Notes: a model not told the origin generated them from the sequence alone. DNA of 64,000 bases from Nocardioides sediminis (GCF_003047295.1 NZ_PZYZ01000008.1:62001-126000), one strand, 5' to 3'. Shown: positions 26,256 through 34,820, counted from the stretch's first letter. Numbers and translations are program-made.

Positions 26256-28140
26256 CCAGGGGCAGACGACCGTCGTCGTGGGCCGTCACGTCCTCGACGA
26301 TGCCGCGTGCGATGGTCTGGGCGTCGAGGCCGATGCGCGCCAGGATCACGTCGCGCTTGGCGTGGTCGAGGAACTCCTGCGGGATGCCGTGGAGGCGGAA
26401 CGGCGTCGTCACGCCGGCGTCGTTGAGGGTCTGCAGCAGCGTGGCGCCGCAGCCGCCGACCCGGCCGTTGTCCTCGACGCTGACCACCAGCCGGTGCCGG
26501 CGTGCCAGCTCGACGATGGCGGGGTCCACGGGCTTGACCCAGCGGGGGTCGACGACGGTGACGCCGATGCCCTGGGCGGTGAGCCGCTCGGCCACGTCGA
26601 CCGCGACGGTGGCCATCGAGCCGACGGCGACGACGAGGACGTCCTGCTCGCCGGTGTGGACGAGCACGTCGGCACCGCCCGCCTTGGACAGCGTCGGGAT
26701 GTCCTCGGGCGGCGGGCCCTTGGGGAAGCGCACGACGGTGGGGGCGTCGGAGACCTCCACGGCCTCGTCGAGCAGCTCGCGAAGCCGGGTGACGTCGCGC
26801 GGCGCGGCCAGCCGCAGCCCGGGGACGACCTGGAGGATGGACATGTCCCACATGCCGTTGTGGCTGGCGCCGTCGTCGCCGGTGACGCCCGAGCGGTCGA
26901 GGACGAAGGTCACCCCGCACCTGTGCAGGGCGCAGTCCATGAGGACCTGGTCGAAGGCCCGGTTGAGGAACGTCGCGTAGACCGCGAAGACCGGGTGCAT
27001 GCCGCCCATCGCGAGGCCGGCGGCCGACGTGGCCGCGTGCTGCTCGGCGATGCCGACGTCGAAGGTGCGCTCGGGGAACCTTGCCGCGAACGCGTCGAGC
27101 CCGACCGGGTGCATCATCGCCGCGGTGATGGCCACCACGTCCTTGCGGCGCTCGCCGACCTCGACGATCGCGTCGGAGAAGTGGTCGGTCCAGATGCGGC
27201 CCTTCGGCTTCTCCGCGCCCGTCTGGACGTCGAAGGGACCGGGCGCGTGGAACTGGTCGGCCTCGTGGCGCTCGGCGGGGTCGTAGCCGTAGCCCTTGCG
27301 GGTGATGGCGTGCACGATGACCGGGCCACCGAAGCGCTTGGCCTTCGTCAGTGCGCCCTCCATCGCCGCGCGGTCGTGGCCGTCGATGGGGCCGACGTAC
27401 TTGAGGCCGAGGTCCTCGAAGAGGCCCTGCGGGGCGAGGGCGTCCTTCATGCCCTTCTTCACCGCGTGCAGGGCGTCGTACGCCGCGTGCCCGATGCCGG
27501 GGACGGCATTGAGGCGGCGCTTGACGACCTCGAGGACCCGCTCGTACTGCGGGTCGGTGCGCAGCGTGGTGAGCGCGGTGGCGAGTCCGCCGATGGTCGG
27601 CGTGTAGGAGCGGCCGTTGTCGTTGACGACGATCACCAGCCGGCTCTGCGGGTTGATCGCGATGTTGTTGAGGGCCTCCCAGGCCATGCCGCCGGTCAGG
27701 GCGCCGTCGCCGATGACCGCGACCACGTGACGGTCCTCACCCCGGATGGCGTAGGCCTTGGCCAGCCCGTCGGCGTAGGACAGCGCGGTCGAGGCGTGGG
27801 AGTTCTCCACGATGTCGTGCTCGGACTCGGCCTGGCTCGGGTAGCCGCTGACGCCACCCTCCTTGCGCAGGGTGCCGAACTCGGCATGGCGACCCGTGAC
27901 CAGCTTGTGCACGTAGGACTGGTGCCCGGTGTCGAGGACGACGCGGTCGCGCGGGCTGTCGAAGACCCGGTGGATGGCCAGCGTCAGCTCGACGACGCCG
28001 AGGTTGGGGCCGAGGTGGCCCGAGTTGGTGGCCACGGTCCGGATCATCAGGTCCCGGATCTCGGCCGCCAGTGCGTCCAGCTGGTCGTCGGTGAGCCCGC
28101 GCAGGTCCTGCGGGGACGTGATCGACTGGAGATGACCCAT
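26236..28140 (-). CDS. dxs: 1-deoxy-D-xylulose-5-phosphate synthase
   Basis: The first enzyme of the MEP isoprenoid pathway, joining pyruvate and glyceraldehyde 3-phosphate with thiamine diphosphate. The 634 residues carry [14 protein letters not shown], the ThDP signature [16 protein letters not shown] near residue 142, the glutamate-bearing [17 protein letters not shown] and [15 protein letters not shown]. Length is normal. It supplies precursors for menaquinone, carotenoids and the undecaprenyl carrier used by the mraY-murG cluster in this window. The gene after it overlaps by 20 bases, so the lipoprotein is likely co-transcribed. Confidence 0.97.
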   Translation of the reverse strand: MGHLQSITSPQDLRGLTDDQLDALAAEIRDLMIRTVATNSGHLGPNLGVVELTLAIHRVFDSPRDRVVLDTGHQSYVHKLVTGRHAEFGTLRKEGGVSGYPSQAESEHDIVENSHASTALSYADGLAKAYAIRGEDRHVVAVIGDGALTGGMAWEALNNIAINPQSRLVIVVNDNGRSYTPTIGGLATALTTLRTDPQYERVLEVVKRRLNAVPGIGHAAYDALHAVKKGMKDALAPQGLFEDLGLKYVGPIDGHDRAAMEGALTKAKRFGGPVIVHAITRKGYGYDPAERHEADQFHAPGPFDVQTGAEKPKGRIWTDHFSDAIVEVGERRKDVVAITAAMMHPVGLDAFAARFPERTFDVGIAEQHAATSAAGLAMGGMHPVFAVYATFLNRAFDQVLMDCALHRCGVTFVLDRSGVTGDDGASHNGMWDMSILQVVPGLRLAAPRDVTRLRELLDEAVEVSDAPTVVRFPKGPPPEDIPTLSKAGGADVLVHTGEQDVLVVAVGSMATVAVDVAERLTAQGIGVTVVDPRWVKPVDPAIVELARRHRLVVSVEDNGRVGGCGATLLQTLNDAGVTTPFRLHGIPQEFLDHAKRDVILARIGLDAQTIARGIVEDVTAHDDGRLPLDASHPS

Positions 28141-28167
28141 GCCGGGGAGTCTATGCGGCGAGCTCTC

Positions 28168-29088
28168 TCAAGGCAGATCGTGGACGGCCACCGCCGGCTC
28201 GTGCAGGCTGCCCATCCAGACCCGCCCCGCGTGCTCACGGACACCGGTGACCATGTGGTAGCCCGGCTCGTCGAGGTCGACGTCGTGCACCAGCGTGCCG
28301 TCGTCGTCGTAGGCCTGCACCCGGATCGTCTGCGCGGGCGCGGGCTGGAAGCGCTGGGGGATCCTCGTGACGGCCCTGCGGAGCAGCAACGGCGCCCTCT
28401 GCAGCCGCTCCACGACCGGGTCGGTCGGGCTGCCGATGGTGACCCAGATCAGGCCGTCGCTCCCTCGGGAGATGTTGTCGGGGTAGCCCGGCAGGTCGCC
28501 GACCAGCAGGTCCCGCTCCCCCGCCCGCGGCCCCTGGAGCCAGCGTCGTACGACGGTGCGCGCCCCGCTCTCGGCGACCGCGACGAAGCGCTCGTCGAGG
28601 CTCAGGGCGACGCCGTTGGCGAAGGCGAGGCCGTCGAGGACGACGGTCACGGCGCCGTCGGGGTCGCGGCGCAGCAGCCGACCGGTGCGCGTGTCCTGGA
28701 CGAAGTCGTCCTTCCACTGGTCGATCCCGTAGCGGGTGGATGAGTCGCTGAACCAGATGGTGCCGTCGGCGGCGATCGCCGCGTTGTTGCAGAAGCGTAT
28801 CGGCACCCCGTCGACGCTGGCCGCCAGCGTCTCGACCGAGGCGTCGCCTTCCGGGTCGTGGACCACCAGCAGCCCGCGGCGGGCGTCGCAGACCAGGAGG
28901 TCGCCGTCCTCGAAGAGCTCGAGGCCCAGCGGTCGGCCGCCGGTGTGGGCGACGCGGCGGATCTCCTGGCCGTCGGGGCTCAGGCGGAAGATCGAGCCGT
29001 CCTCAGTGCCGGTGTAGACGTGGCCGTCGGGCGTGACGACGACGTCCTCGGCGCCCGGGCCGGGGACGGGGTGGACGGTGAAGGTCAT
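28168..29088 (-). CDS. SMP-30/gluconolactonase/strictosidine-synthase-like beta-propeller
   Basis: A 306-residue predicted six-bladed propeller. DGHVYTGTEDGSIFRL, PLGLELFEDGDLLVCDA, AAIAADGTIWFSDSS, GLAFANGVALSLDERFVAVAES and PDNISRGSDGLIWV are the repeated blade motifs, with the Asn and Asp positions that hold calcium in SMP-30 enzymes. It is probably a lactonase or hydrolase of unknown substrate. Its ATG overlaps the stop of the double-Nudix gene by four bases (ATGA), so they form one operon. Confidence 0.82.
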   Translation of the reverse strand: MTFTVHPVPGPGAEDVVVTPDGHVYTGTEDGSIFRLSPDGQEIRRVAHTGGRPLGLELFEDGDLLVCDARRGLLVVHDPEGDASVETLAASVDGVPIRFCNNAAIAADGTIWFSDSSTRYGIDQWKDDFVQDTRTGRLLRRDPDGAVTVVLDGLAFANGVALSLDERFVAVAESGARTVVRRWLQGPRAGERDLLVGDLPGYPDNISRGSDGLIWVTIGSPTDPVVERLQRAPLLLRRAVTRIPQRFQPAPAQTIRVQAYDDDGTLVHDVDLDEPGYHMVTGVREHAGRVWMGSLHEPAVAVHDLP

Positions 29089-29975
29089 GGCGCCATGCTG
29101 GCGTACACGTCACTGCGGAGGAAGGCAGGGACGATGGCCGTCGCTCCCTTGGTGAGCGGCAGGTCGCCGACCGTGGCGGGGTCCACGAACACGATCTGGC
29201 GGCCCTCCCGGCAGTCGATGTCCGCGTCGCCCAGGTCGGCCTCGGCGGCGTACACCCACATCCGGTCCCAGGTGCCGTAGGCCTCCCGGTGGTCGTTGGC
29301 GAAGGTCCCGACCTCGCGCAGGTCCTCCCGGGAGAGGGCCACTCCGGTCTCCTCCTCGAGCTCGCGCAGGGCACCCTCCGCGGGCGACTCCCCCGGCTCC
29401 AGATGGCCGCCGGAGAGCCCCCAGGTCTCGGGGTCGATGCGGGGGTGCTCGTCGCGCTCCTGCATCAGGATCCAGCCCCGGCGGTCGACGAGGATCACTC
29501 CCGCGAAGGCTCGGGCGTCCTCCGGTGGGACGGGTGTGTGCTCGGCTGCCCAGGCGCGGACCGCGCCCAGCGCCGCCAGGGTGGACGACACCACCGGCCT
29601 CTCCTCGACGGTGGCGGGGTCGACGAAGACGATCTGCCGCCCCTCCCGGCAGTCCACGTCGGCGTCGCCGAGCTCGGTCGGCGCGACGAAGACGTGGTAG
29701 CGGAACCGGCCGATCGGCGACTCCTGCTCGAGCTCACCGAGGTCGTCGACCAGGTCGGGATCGACGACGATGCCGGTCTCCTCGGCCAGCTCGCGCAGGG
29801 CGCCGTCCCTCGGCGACTCCCCCGGCGCGAGGCCGCCCCCGGGGAAGCACCACGCGTCGGGCCAGACCGGTGCGTGCTCGTCGCGCTCCTGCATCAGGAG
29901 CCAGCCCCGCGGGTCGACGAGCGTCATGCAGACGAAGTCCGTGCGCACCTCGGGCTGTGTCGTGTCCGGTCCCAT
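29085..29975 (-). CDS. Protein with two tandem Nudix hydrolase domains
   Basis: A 296-residue protein made of two copies of one Nudix domain about 143-146 residues apart. Both Nudix boxes are intact: residues about 47-69 (GGLAPGESPRDGALRELAEE) and about 190-212 (GHLEPGESPAEGALRELEEE). Each half also has RGW-L-MQERDEH and DCREGRQIVFVDPATV. The halves are alike in DNA too, for example tcgcgctcctgcatcagga near 29452 against the same run at 29881, so the duplication is fairly recent. The ATG at 29975 begins the first repeat; upstream extension is not Nudix-like. Substrate unknown. Confidence 0.85.
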   Translation of the reverse strand: MGPDTTQPEVRTDFVCMTLVDPRGWLLMQERDEHAPVWPDAWCFPGGGLAPGESPRDGALRELAEETGIVVDPDLVDDLGELEQESPIGRFRYHVFVAPTELGDADVDCREGRQIVFVDPATVEERPVVSSTLAALGAVRAWAAEHTPVPPEDARAFAGVILVDRRGWILMQERDEHPRIDPETWGLSGGHLEPGESPAEGALRELEEETGVALSREDLREVGTFANDHREAYGTWDRMWVYAAEADLGDADIDCREGRQIVFVDPATVGDLPLTKGATAIVPAFLRSDVYASMAP

Positions 29976-30044
29976 GGCGGGCAACCTACTCGGCGGCGCC
30001 CGGCAGGGGCATGACAGGCGCGTGGGGCTGGGGCACGATGAGGC

Positions 30045-30656
30045 ATGGCTGCGCGGGGGGTGTGGGCGATCCGGGCCGGACGGGGGTCCGTTGCGGCGAC
30101 GCTGTTGGCGGGCGCGACGGCGATCGCGCTGGGGACGGCGGTGGCACTGCTCGGCTTCGTCTGGCCGGACGTCGGGAGCGACACCACCGACGTGAGCGAA
30201 CCCTGCACCGATCCTCCGTGCGCTCCCGAGTCCCTCCCTTCGGGGGTCGAGCTCGTGGAGGCGTCGCCGACCGTGCTGCCCGTGGCCCTCGTCGCCGTCG
30301 CCGTCCTGCTCGCCCTGGCGGCAGCGGTCGCGATCCTGCGCGCCGACCGCGGCCGTGCGGTGCTGGCGCGGTGCGCCCTGCTGGTGGCGGGGCCGGTGGT
30401 GGTGCTGGTCGGCGCCGAGGTGGTGCCGCACGTGGCGAGCCCGTGCTGGGCCGGTGAGATCCCGGACGTCTGCGAGGCCACGCCGGAGCACGGCTACGAC
30501 TACGCCGGCGCCGCCCACCCGTTCGGGCACGCCCTCCTGGGCTGGGTCCCGCTGGCGCTGCTGCACACCTGGGCCGTCCGGCGCTGGTGGCCGGAGATGG
30601 TGCCGCGGTGGGTCCCGGGCGCCCAGCGGCGCTCAGAGGCGCAGGCACGCGGATAG
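30045..30656 (+). CDS. Membrane protein of unknown function
   Basis: A 203-residue protein with an N-terminal membrane segment (AATLLAGATAIALGTAVALLGFVW), an extracytoplasmic loop with a Cys pair (CTDPPCAP), two further segments (VLPVALVAVAVLLALAAAVAI and CALLVAGPVVVLVGAEVV), a second Cys-containing loop and a final one ending in basic WVPGAQRRSEAQAR. The two cysteine-bearing loops could form disulphides outside the membrane. I do not recognise a family. It stands alone, divergent from the double-Nudix gene. Confidence 0.6.
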   Translation: MAARGVWAIRAGRGSVAATLLAGATAIALGTAVALLGFVWPDVGSDTTDVSEPCTDPPCAPESLPSGVELVEASPTVLPVALVAVAVLLALAAAVAILRADRGRAVLARCALLVAGPVVVLVGAEVVPHVASPCWAGEIPDVCEATPEHGYDYAGAAHPFGHALLGWVPLALLHTWAVRRWWPEMVPRWVPGAQRRSEAQARG

Positions 30657-30833
30657 GCCACCGCCTCGACCTTCAGGTCGGCCGCCACCTTCGCGAGGAC
30701 CACGAGGTCGAACCCGTCGCTGTGGCGGTCCTTGTCGGCGAACCGTTGAGCCGCGGTGGGAAGGGTGGAGGCTGGCAAGACACCCACCCCGGCGGCATGG
30801 ACCGAGCGCCGTCCGTGGTGCTGCAATGACGGC
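30657..30833. other. Intergenic stretch with no supported gene
   Basis: The 177 bases between the membrane protein and the SRPBCC-like gene hold no convincing gene, hairpin or operator. The minus strand could encode an ungapped run (RFADKDRHSDGFDLVVLAKV) that looks protein-like, but it has no start of its own and runs back into the membrane-protein gene, so I treat it as at most a remnant. Confidence 0.4.
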
Positions 30834-31190
30834 ATGCGGTTCGAGGTGACGACCAAGGCGTCCCCGGGGCAGGTGCTGGACGCGTTCACCGACTTCTCCG
30901 ACCGCCGACTGGAGACGTGGAAGCGCACCCCGAAGCTCTACGACTGGTCGGACCCGACGGTGGTCCGGTGGACGGTCGTGGAGAGCAGCTACGGGGGCGG
31001 CGGCGCGAGCGAGATCCGGCTGGTGCCGCGGGATGGTGGCACGCGCCTGTACGTCGAGTACGACAACACCGACCCTCGGCCCGCCCAGAAGCCTCTGATG
31101 TTCCTGCTGCACCGTGGCCCCATGGGCCGCATGATCGCCCGCATGTGGACGTCCACGCTGCACCGGTACGCCGGGTCGGCGGACCGGTAG
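30834..31190 (+). CDS. Short SRPBCC (START/polyketide-cyclase fold) protein
   Basis: A 118-residue protein that looks like a shortened SRPBCC lipid- or polyketide-binding domain: RFEVTTKASPGQVLDAFTDFSDRR at the start, YDWSDPTVVRWTVVESS in the middle and DGGTRLYVEYDN later. Between TDFSDRR and YDWSDP only about ten residues remain, where full-length members have some 40 more, so a segment seems to have been lost. The C-terminal basic helix RGPMGRMIARMWTSTLHRY is intact. It may still fold or may be decaying. The GrpB gene starts two bases after its stop. Confidence 0.6.
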   Translation: MRFEVTTKASPGQVLDAFTDFSDRRLETWKRTPKLYDWSDPTVVRWTVVESSYGGGGASEIRLVPRDGGTRLYVEYDNTDPRPAQKPLMFLLHRGPMGRMIARMWTSTLHRYAGSADR

Positions 31191-31192
31191 GG

Positions 31193-31810
31193 ATGCCGAC
31201 CCCCGCGGAGATCACCCGGCACCACGCCGAGGCCGACGTGGTGTACGTCGGCGCCCACCGGACCGGCTACACCGTGCGGATCGAGGAGCCCGATCCCACC
31301 TGGTCCGAGCGGTACCGCCGCCTCGAGGCCGAGGTCCGCGCCGTCCTCGGCGATCGCGTGCTCGGCATCCAGCACATCGGCTCAACCTCCGTGCCCGGGC
31401 TGCCGGCCAAGCCCGTCATCGACATCGACCTCACGGTGGCCGACCCCATCGACGAGGCGTCGTACGTCCCCCCTCTCGAGCGACTCGGGTTCGTGCACTG
31501 GCTCACAGAGCCGGACTGGCACGAGCACCGCCTCCTCAAGCAGCTCGACGAGCCGCGCACGCACCTCCACGTCTTCGGCCCCGACTGCCCCGAGGTGGTC
31601 CGGCACCGGATGTTCCGGGACTGGCTGGTCGCCCACCCCGAGGACCGCGAGCGGTACGCCGCCGCCAAGCGTGCGGCGGCCGCCGAGATGGCTGCCACCG
31701 GCGACGACAACGGCGTCCTCGGCTTCGGCATGCGCTACAACCGGGTCAAGGAGCCGGTCGTCCGCGAGATCTACGACCGGATGTTCCGTGCCGCCGGTCT
31801 GCTCGACTGA
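31193..31810 (+). CDS. GrpB-family protein (nucleotidyltransferase fold)
   Basis: A 205-residue GrpB-family protein. The hallmark IQHIGSTSVPGLPAKPVIDIDLTV near residue 67 resembles a nucleotidyltransferase GS-x9-D-x-D motif, followed by LGFVHWLTEPDWHEHRLL, HLHVFGPDCPEVVRHRMFRDWL and DRERYAAAKR. Function is unproven across the family. The ATG is two bases after the SRPBCC-like stop, so the two are probably transcribed together. Confidence 0.85.
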   Translation: MPTPAEITRHHAEADVVYVGAHRTGYTVRIEEPDPTWSERYRRLEAEVRAVLGDRVLGIQHIGSTSVPGLPAKPVIDIDLTVADPIDEASYVPPLERLGFVHWLTEPDWHEHRLLKQLDEPRTHLHVFGPDCPEVVRHRMFRDWLVAHPEDRERYAAAKRAAAAEMAATGDDNGVLGFGMRYNRVKEPVVREIYDRMFRAAGLLD

Positions 31811-31833
31811 TGGTTCTGTGATCTGATCGCCGG

Positions 31834-32376
31834 ATGGCCGAGCACCCGACACTGGTCGTGATCCGCGGGAACTCGGCCGCCGGCAAGTCGAGCGTCGCTC
31901 GCGAGCTGCAGCTGGCCATGGGCCGAGGAACGGCCAACATCGGACAGGACCACTTCCGACGCGTCGTCCTCCGCGAGCACGACGTACCTGGCGGCGACAA
32001 CATCGAGCTGATCGCCAGCACTGCCCGACACTGCCTGGCCATCGACTACCACGTGATCCTCGAGGGGATCTTCTTCTCCGGCCACTACGGACCGATGCTC
32101 CGCTCGCTGGTGGCGCAGCACCGGGGACCAGCGCACGTGTTCTACCTCGACGTCACCCTGGAGGAGTCGCTCCGGCGGCACAGCGGGCGGGCTCTCGCGC
32201 TCGAGGTTCCGGCCTCGAGGGTGCGTGGGTGGTACGTGCCCACCGACACGCTCGGCATCGACGGCGAGGTCGTCGTCGATGCCGATGTCTCGATGGACGC
32301 GGTGCTCCGCGTCATGCGCGACCACGTCGGCGACGTACCTCCTCGGCACGCGCCCGACCCCGCACGGTTCCTCTGA
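31834..32376 (+). CDS. P-loop kinase of the AAA_33/zeta-like group
   Basis: A 180-residue nucleoside or aminoglycoside kinase-like protein. The Walker A motif is VIRGNSAAGKSSVARELQ near residue 12, NIGQDHFRRVVL gives the acidic residue following the Walker B position, and VFYLDVTLEESLRRHSGRA with the later RVRGWYV form the lid. No antitoxin gene is adjacent, so it is unlikely to be a zeta toxin; phosphotransfer to a small molecule is the safer reading. It lies 23 bases after the GrpB gene. Confidence 0.75.
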   Translation: MAEHPTLVVIRGNSAAGKSSVARELQLAMGRGTANIGQDHFRRVVLREHDVPGGDNIELIASTARHCLAIDYHVILEGIFFSGHYGPMLRSLVAQHRGPAHVFYLDVTLEESLRRHSGRALALEVPASRVRGWYVPTDTLGIDGEVVVDADVSMDAVLRVMRDHVGDVPPRHAPDPARFL

Positions 32377-32389
32377 CCGGGGCACGCGG

Positions 32390-32830
32390 TCAGAGCTGGC
32401 GTTCCACCACCAGCTCGTCGTCGTCCCACTCCCCGGTCTCGACGAACCCGAGCGAGCCGAAGAGCGCCCGGCTCGCCGTGTTGTCCGGGTGGCACGAGGC
32501 CCGCACGAGACGGCGGTCGGCGCGCCACCCGTCGAGCAGTGCCTCGACGGTCGCCCGACCGATCCCGCGTCCCTGCTGGTGAGCATCGACGAGGAGCCCG
32601 CCGATCCAGTGGGAGCCGTCGTCGTCGACGCCCCACATCACGTGTGCGACGGCAGTGCCGCCCTCGAAGACGCCAAGGTTGTGCCAGGTCTCGCCGTAGA
32701 CGCCCAGCAGCAGGTACCGCGCTCCGAGGGCGGCGACGAACCGCCGCTGCTCGTCGTGGGGCGCGAGGTCCGCCACATCGCGCCAGTTGTCAGCCGTCAC
32801 AGGGGCGAGCGTCAGGTCCACGCCGCGCAT
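32390..32830 (-). CDS. GNAT-family N-acetyltransferase
   Basis: A 146-residue GNAT enzyme. The acetyl-CoA site is clear: WIGGLLVDAHQQGRGIGRATVEALL near residues 75-100 with the Q/R-x-x-G-x-G/A loop, and the C-terminal SRALFGSLGFVETGEW. The opening LTLAPVTADNWRDVADL is typical. It most resembles SpeG/aminoglycoside-type small acetyltransferases, but the acceptor is unknown. It is convergent with the kinase gene. Confidence 0.83.
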   Translation of the reverse strand: MRGVDLTLAPVTADNWRDVADLAPHDEQRRFVAALGARYLLLGVYGETWHNLGVFEGGTAVAHVMWGVDDDGSHWIGGLLVDAHQQGRGIGRATVEALLDGWRADRRLVRASCHPDNTASRALFGSLGFVETGEWDDDELVVERQL

Positions 32831-32841
32831 CCTAGGGACGG

Positions 32842-33210
32842 TCAGAGCCGGGCGACGTACCGCCGTCCCCGTAGTGCCTCCTCGACGAGCCCGACGGCGC
32901 GGCGTGTCGACTGCAGCCGCGCCTCGTCGAGCTGGAAGGTCTGGACGGCGGCCTCCACGACGTCCAGCGTGACGACGTCCTTAAGGTCGGACCTGATCTC
33001 GCTGAGTCCGCGACGGGAAGCGGCCTGCTGCGCCTCGACGTGCAGGACCGCGAAGCGGGCGAGCACGACGACGTGGCGACGTAGGCCGGGATAGCGGCGG
33101 TACTCCGCGGGGCACAGGTCCAGCAGCCAGCTCACTGCGGTCGCCTCCCAGTCGGGTGCGTCGGGAGGGCGCACCTCCCGCGGCCAGCCGGGGGGCGCGA
33201 CGAGGCTCAT
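32842..33210 (-). CDS. Small protein coupled to the DUF222/HNH gene
   Basis: A 122-residue, mostly helical protein of unknown function. The N-terminal PPGWPREVRPPDAPDWEATAV and LLDLCPAEYRRYPGLRRHVVVLARFA are the most distinctive parts, followed by a long helix with many Arg and Glu. Its ATG overlaps the stop of the DUF222/HNH gene by four bases (ATGA), so it is made with that protein and should share its LexA control. I recall similar small proteins downstream of DUF222 genes in Nocardioides genomes, which suggests a functional pair. Confidence 0.65.
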   Translation of the reverse strand: MSLVAPPGWPREVRPPDAPDWEATAVSWLLDLCPAEYRRYPGLRRHVVVLARFAVLHVEAQQAASRRGLSEIRSDLKDVVTLDVVEAAVQTFQLDEARLQSTRRAVGLVEEALRGRRYVARL

Positions 33211-34688
33211 GGCCAGTAGATCTCGACGCCGTCAGGTGCGGTGAGCATGACCTCGGCCTGTTCGGGGGTGAGGGTGCGGGTGCCGGTGTGGTCCACGAGG
33301 TAGCAGAGCCCGTGGGGGGTCTGCCACAGGTGTCGTCCGGGGTCTGCCTGGCGGCAGCGGTAGCCGCCGTAGGTCTTCCAGCGGTGGTGCCGGCGTCGGA
33401 GTGGGCCGGAGTTGTGGGCGCCGGTCTGTCCCGGGGGTCCGCCCCGGTCGGGGGGCACGTAGGGAGTGGGATGGTCGAAGTCGACCCGGTCGCGGCTCGC
33501 GGTCCGCGGCGAGAAGGGGAACACGTCACCGCCGGTCTGGGTCCACACGTGGTCCTTGACCCGGTCGGGGTGCTCGTAGGCGTCGACCCGGCGTCGTTGG
33601 GCCAGGTCCAGGACCGGCTTGATGGTCACGTCCGCGTGGCCGAGCAGCTCGGCCAGGGACTGCACGAGCAGCGGGCCCAGGCCCTCGACCCGCGCGATGC
33701 CGGCCTGCCGGGTCAGCGACTGCTCGGTGACGTGCACGAACACCGTGCCCCGCCCGTGCATCGCGGCCAGCTGCCGCGGCGACATGCCGGCCAGCCGCTC
33801 GACCGTCCCGGCCAGGTGCTCCGGCGCCCACAGCGGACGCACGGACTCACTGGGCTCGTCGGACTCGTCGGACTCGTCGGAGTCGGCGGGCTCGTCGGAG
33901 TCGCCGGCGGAGTGGTCGGTGTGGTCCAGCAGCAGCCGGAGCAGGTCAGCCGGCCGGGCCAGCCAGCCCAGGGCGTCGGCGCGCAGCTCGCCGCGGTTGT
34001 GGTCGTGCCCGTGCTCGAGGGCGAGGATGTCGGCGACCCGGTCCACCAGGGCGTCCAGCCACACCGCGTCGCCCGACCGCACCCGGGCGATCACGTGGCG
34101 GAACCCGAACTCGTCGGCCCGCGACAGCGTCACGTAGCGCTCGTGGCGGGACCGCTCCCGCTCCATCGCGTGCCCCTCGGGGTCGGCCTCGACGACCTTG
34201 GCCCGCGCGATCTCCAGCACCGTGGCGGGCGCATGCCCGGCGATCGCGGCGGCGACCGCGCGGTCCACCACCCCCACGTCGGCGGCCGGCACCCGCCGGG
34301 AGAGGACCGCGACCTTGCGCGCCACCCACGGCTCGCACGCCCCGTCTCGTACCTTCGCCCACGTCAACGGCAGGCGGTGCACCAGGTCCAGCCCGTCGGC
34401 CACCAGCGCCCGCGTCGTCGCCGGGTGCGTCTCCCGCGCCATCGCCAGCTCGGGCACGGCGTACTCCCGCAGGGACGGCGTCCCCTCTCCTCCCGGGGAC
34501 ACCATCGGGTCGCGCTCGTCGCGCGGCTGGCCGTGCAGGACCGCCCACTGCACCGCCAGCTCGAGCTCGGCCACCTCGGCAGCACGGCGTACCGCCAACG
34601 CCCGGGTGGCCTCGACCAGGAGCCCGGCCGCCGAGAGCTCGTCGACGCACACCGGCGTCTGAGGCGTCTCGGCGGGGGTCAGGGCCAT
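33207..34688 (-). CDS. DUF222 / HNH endonuclease (13E12 family)
   Basis: A 493-residue protein of the 13E12 repeat family. Residues 1 to about 330 form the helical DUF222 region, interrupted near residues 265-280 by an acidic run coded by a 9-bp tandem repeat. The C-terminal HNH nuclease domain has DFDHPTPYVP, then HNSGPLRRRHHRWKTYGG, keeping the Asp-His, Asn and His expected of the fold. A perfect LexA box lies 16 bases upstream, between a TTGACT and a GAGAAT hexamer; that promoter would start transcription at about 34689, so the ATG at 34688 is likely leaderless. An ATG at 34697 is an alternative. It is coupled to a small gene at its end. Confidence 0.87.
   Translation of the reverse strand: MALTPAETPQTPVCVDELSAAGLLVEATRALAVRRAAEVAELELAVQWAVLHGQPRDERDPMVSPGGEGTPSLREYAVPELAMARETHPATTRALVADGLDLVHRLPLTWAKVRDGACEPWVARKVAVLSRRVPAADVGVVDRAVAAAIAGHAPATVLEIARAKVVEADPEGHAMERERSRHERYVTLSRADEFGFRHVIARVRSGDAVWLDALVDRVADILALEHGHDHNRGELRADALGWLARPADLLRLLLDHTDHSAGDSDEPADSDESDESDEPSESVRPLWAPEHLAGTVERLAGMSPRQLAAMHGRGTVFVHVTEQSLTRQAGIARVEGLGPLLVQSLAELLGHADVTIKPVLDLAQRRRVDAYEHPDRVKDHVWTQTGGDVFPFSPRTASRDRVDFDHPTPYVPPDRGGPPGQTGAHNSGPLRRRHHRWKTYGGYRCRQADPGRHLWQTPHGLCYLVDHTGTRTLTPEQAEVMLTAPDGVEIYWP
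33855..33903 (-). repeat. 9-bp tandem repeat coding an acidic run in the DUF222/HNH gene
   Basis: Units of ctcgtcgga repeat imperfectly about five times and code Asp-Ser-Asp-Glu runs. Copy number could vary between strains without shifting the frame. The run separates the DUF222 region from the rest of the protein, so it may act as a flexible spacer. Confidence 0.75.
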
Positions 34689-34703
34689 GCCACCCATTCT
34701 CTA

Positions 34704-34719
34704 TCGAACATGTGTTCGA
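34704..34719. promoter_or_regulatory. LexA (SOS) box before the DUF222/HNH gene
   Basis: TCGAACATGTGTTCGA is a perfect match to the actinobacterial LexA site TCGAAC-N4-GTTCGA, a 16-bp palindrome. On the minus strand it fills the space between TTGACT (34719-34724 on the map) and GAGAAT (34696-34701), 17 bases apart, so LexA binding should block the promoter. In M. tuberculosis some 13E12 family genes are known to be LexA-controlled, which fits. Confidence 0.9.
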
Positions 34720-34820
34720 GTCAAGGGCATCTTCCCAGGTTGTCTCGGTGTCATCTCTCAAGAGATCGGTGACAGTTCTGAAACGTCACACGACAACCTT
34801 GATGCGCCACACTTCCAGTC

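Noticed and set aside
25993..28743. A 916-residue frame opposite dxs
   Set aside because: It spans dxs and parts of two other real genes on the opposite strand and has no recognisable domain.
30500..30928. Possible small minus-strand gene or gene remnant in the gap after the membrane protein
   Set aside because: A protein-like run exists, but there is no start, ribosome site or family match, and it overlaps two better genes.
31834..32376. Zeta-toxin reading for the P-loop kinase
   Set aside because: No epsilon antitoxin or any small partner is adjacent, and the motifs fit general small-molecule kinases equally well.
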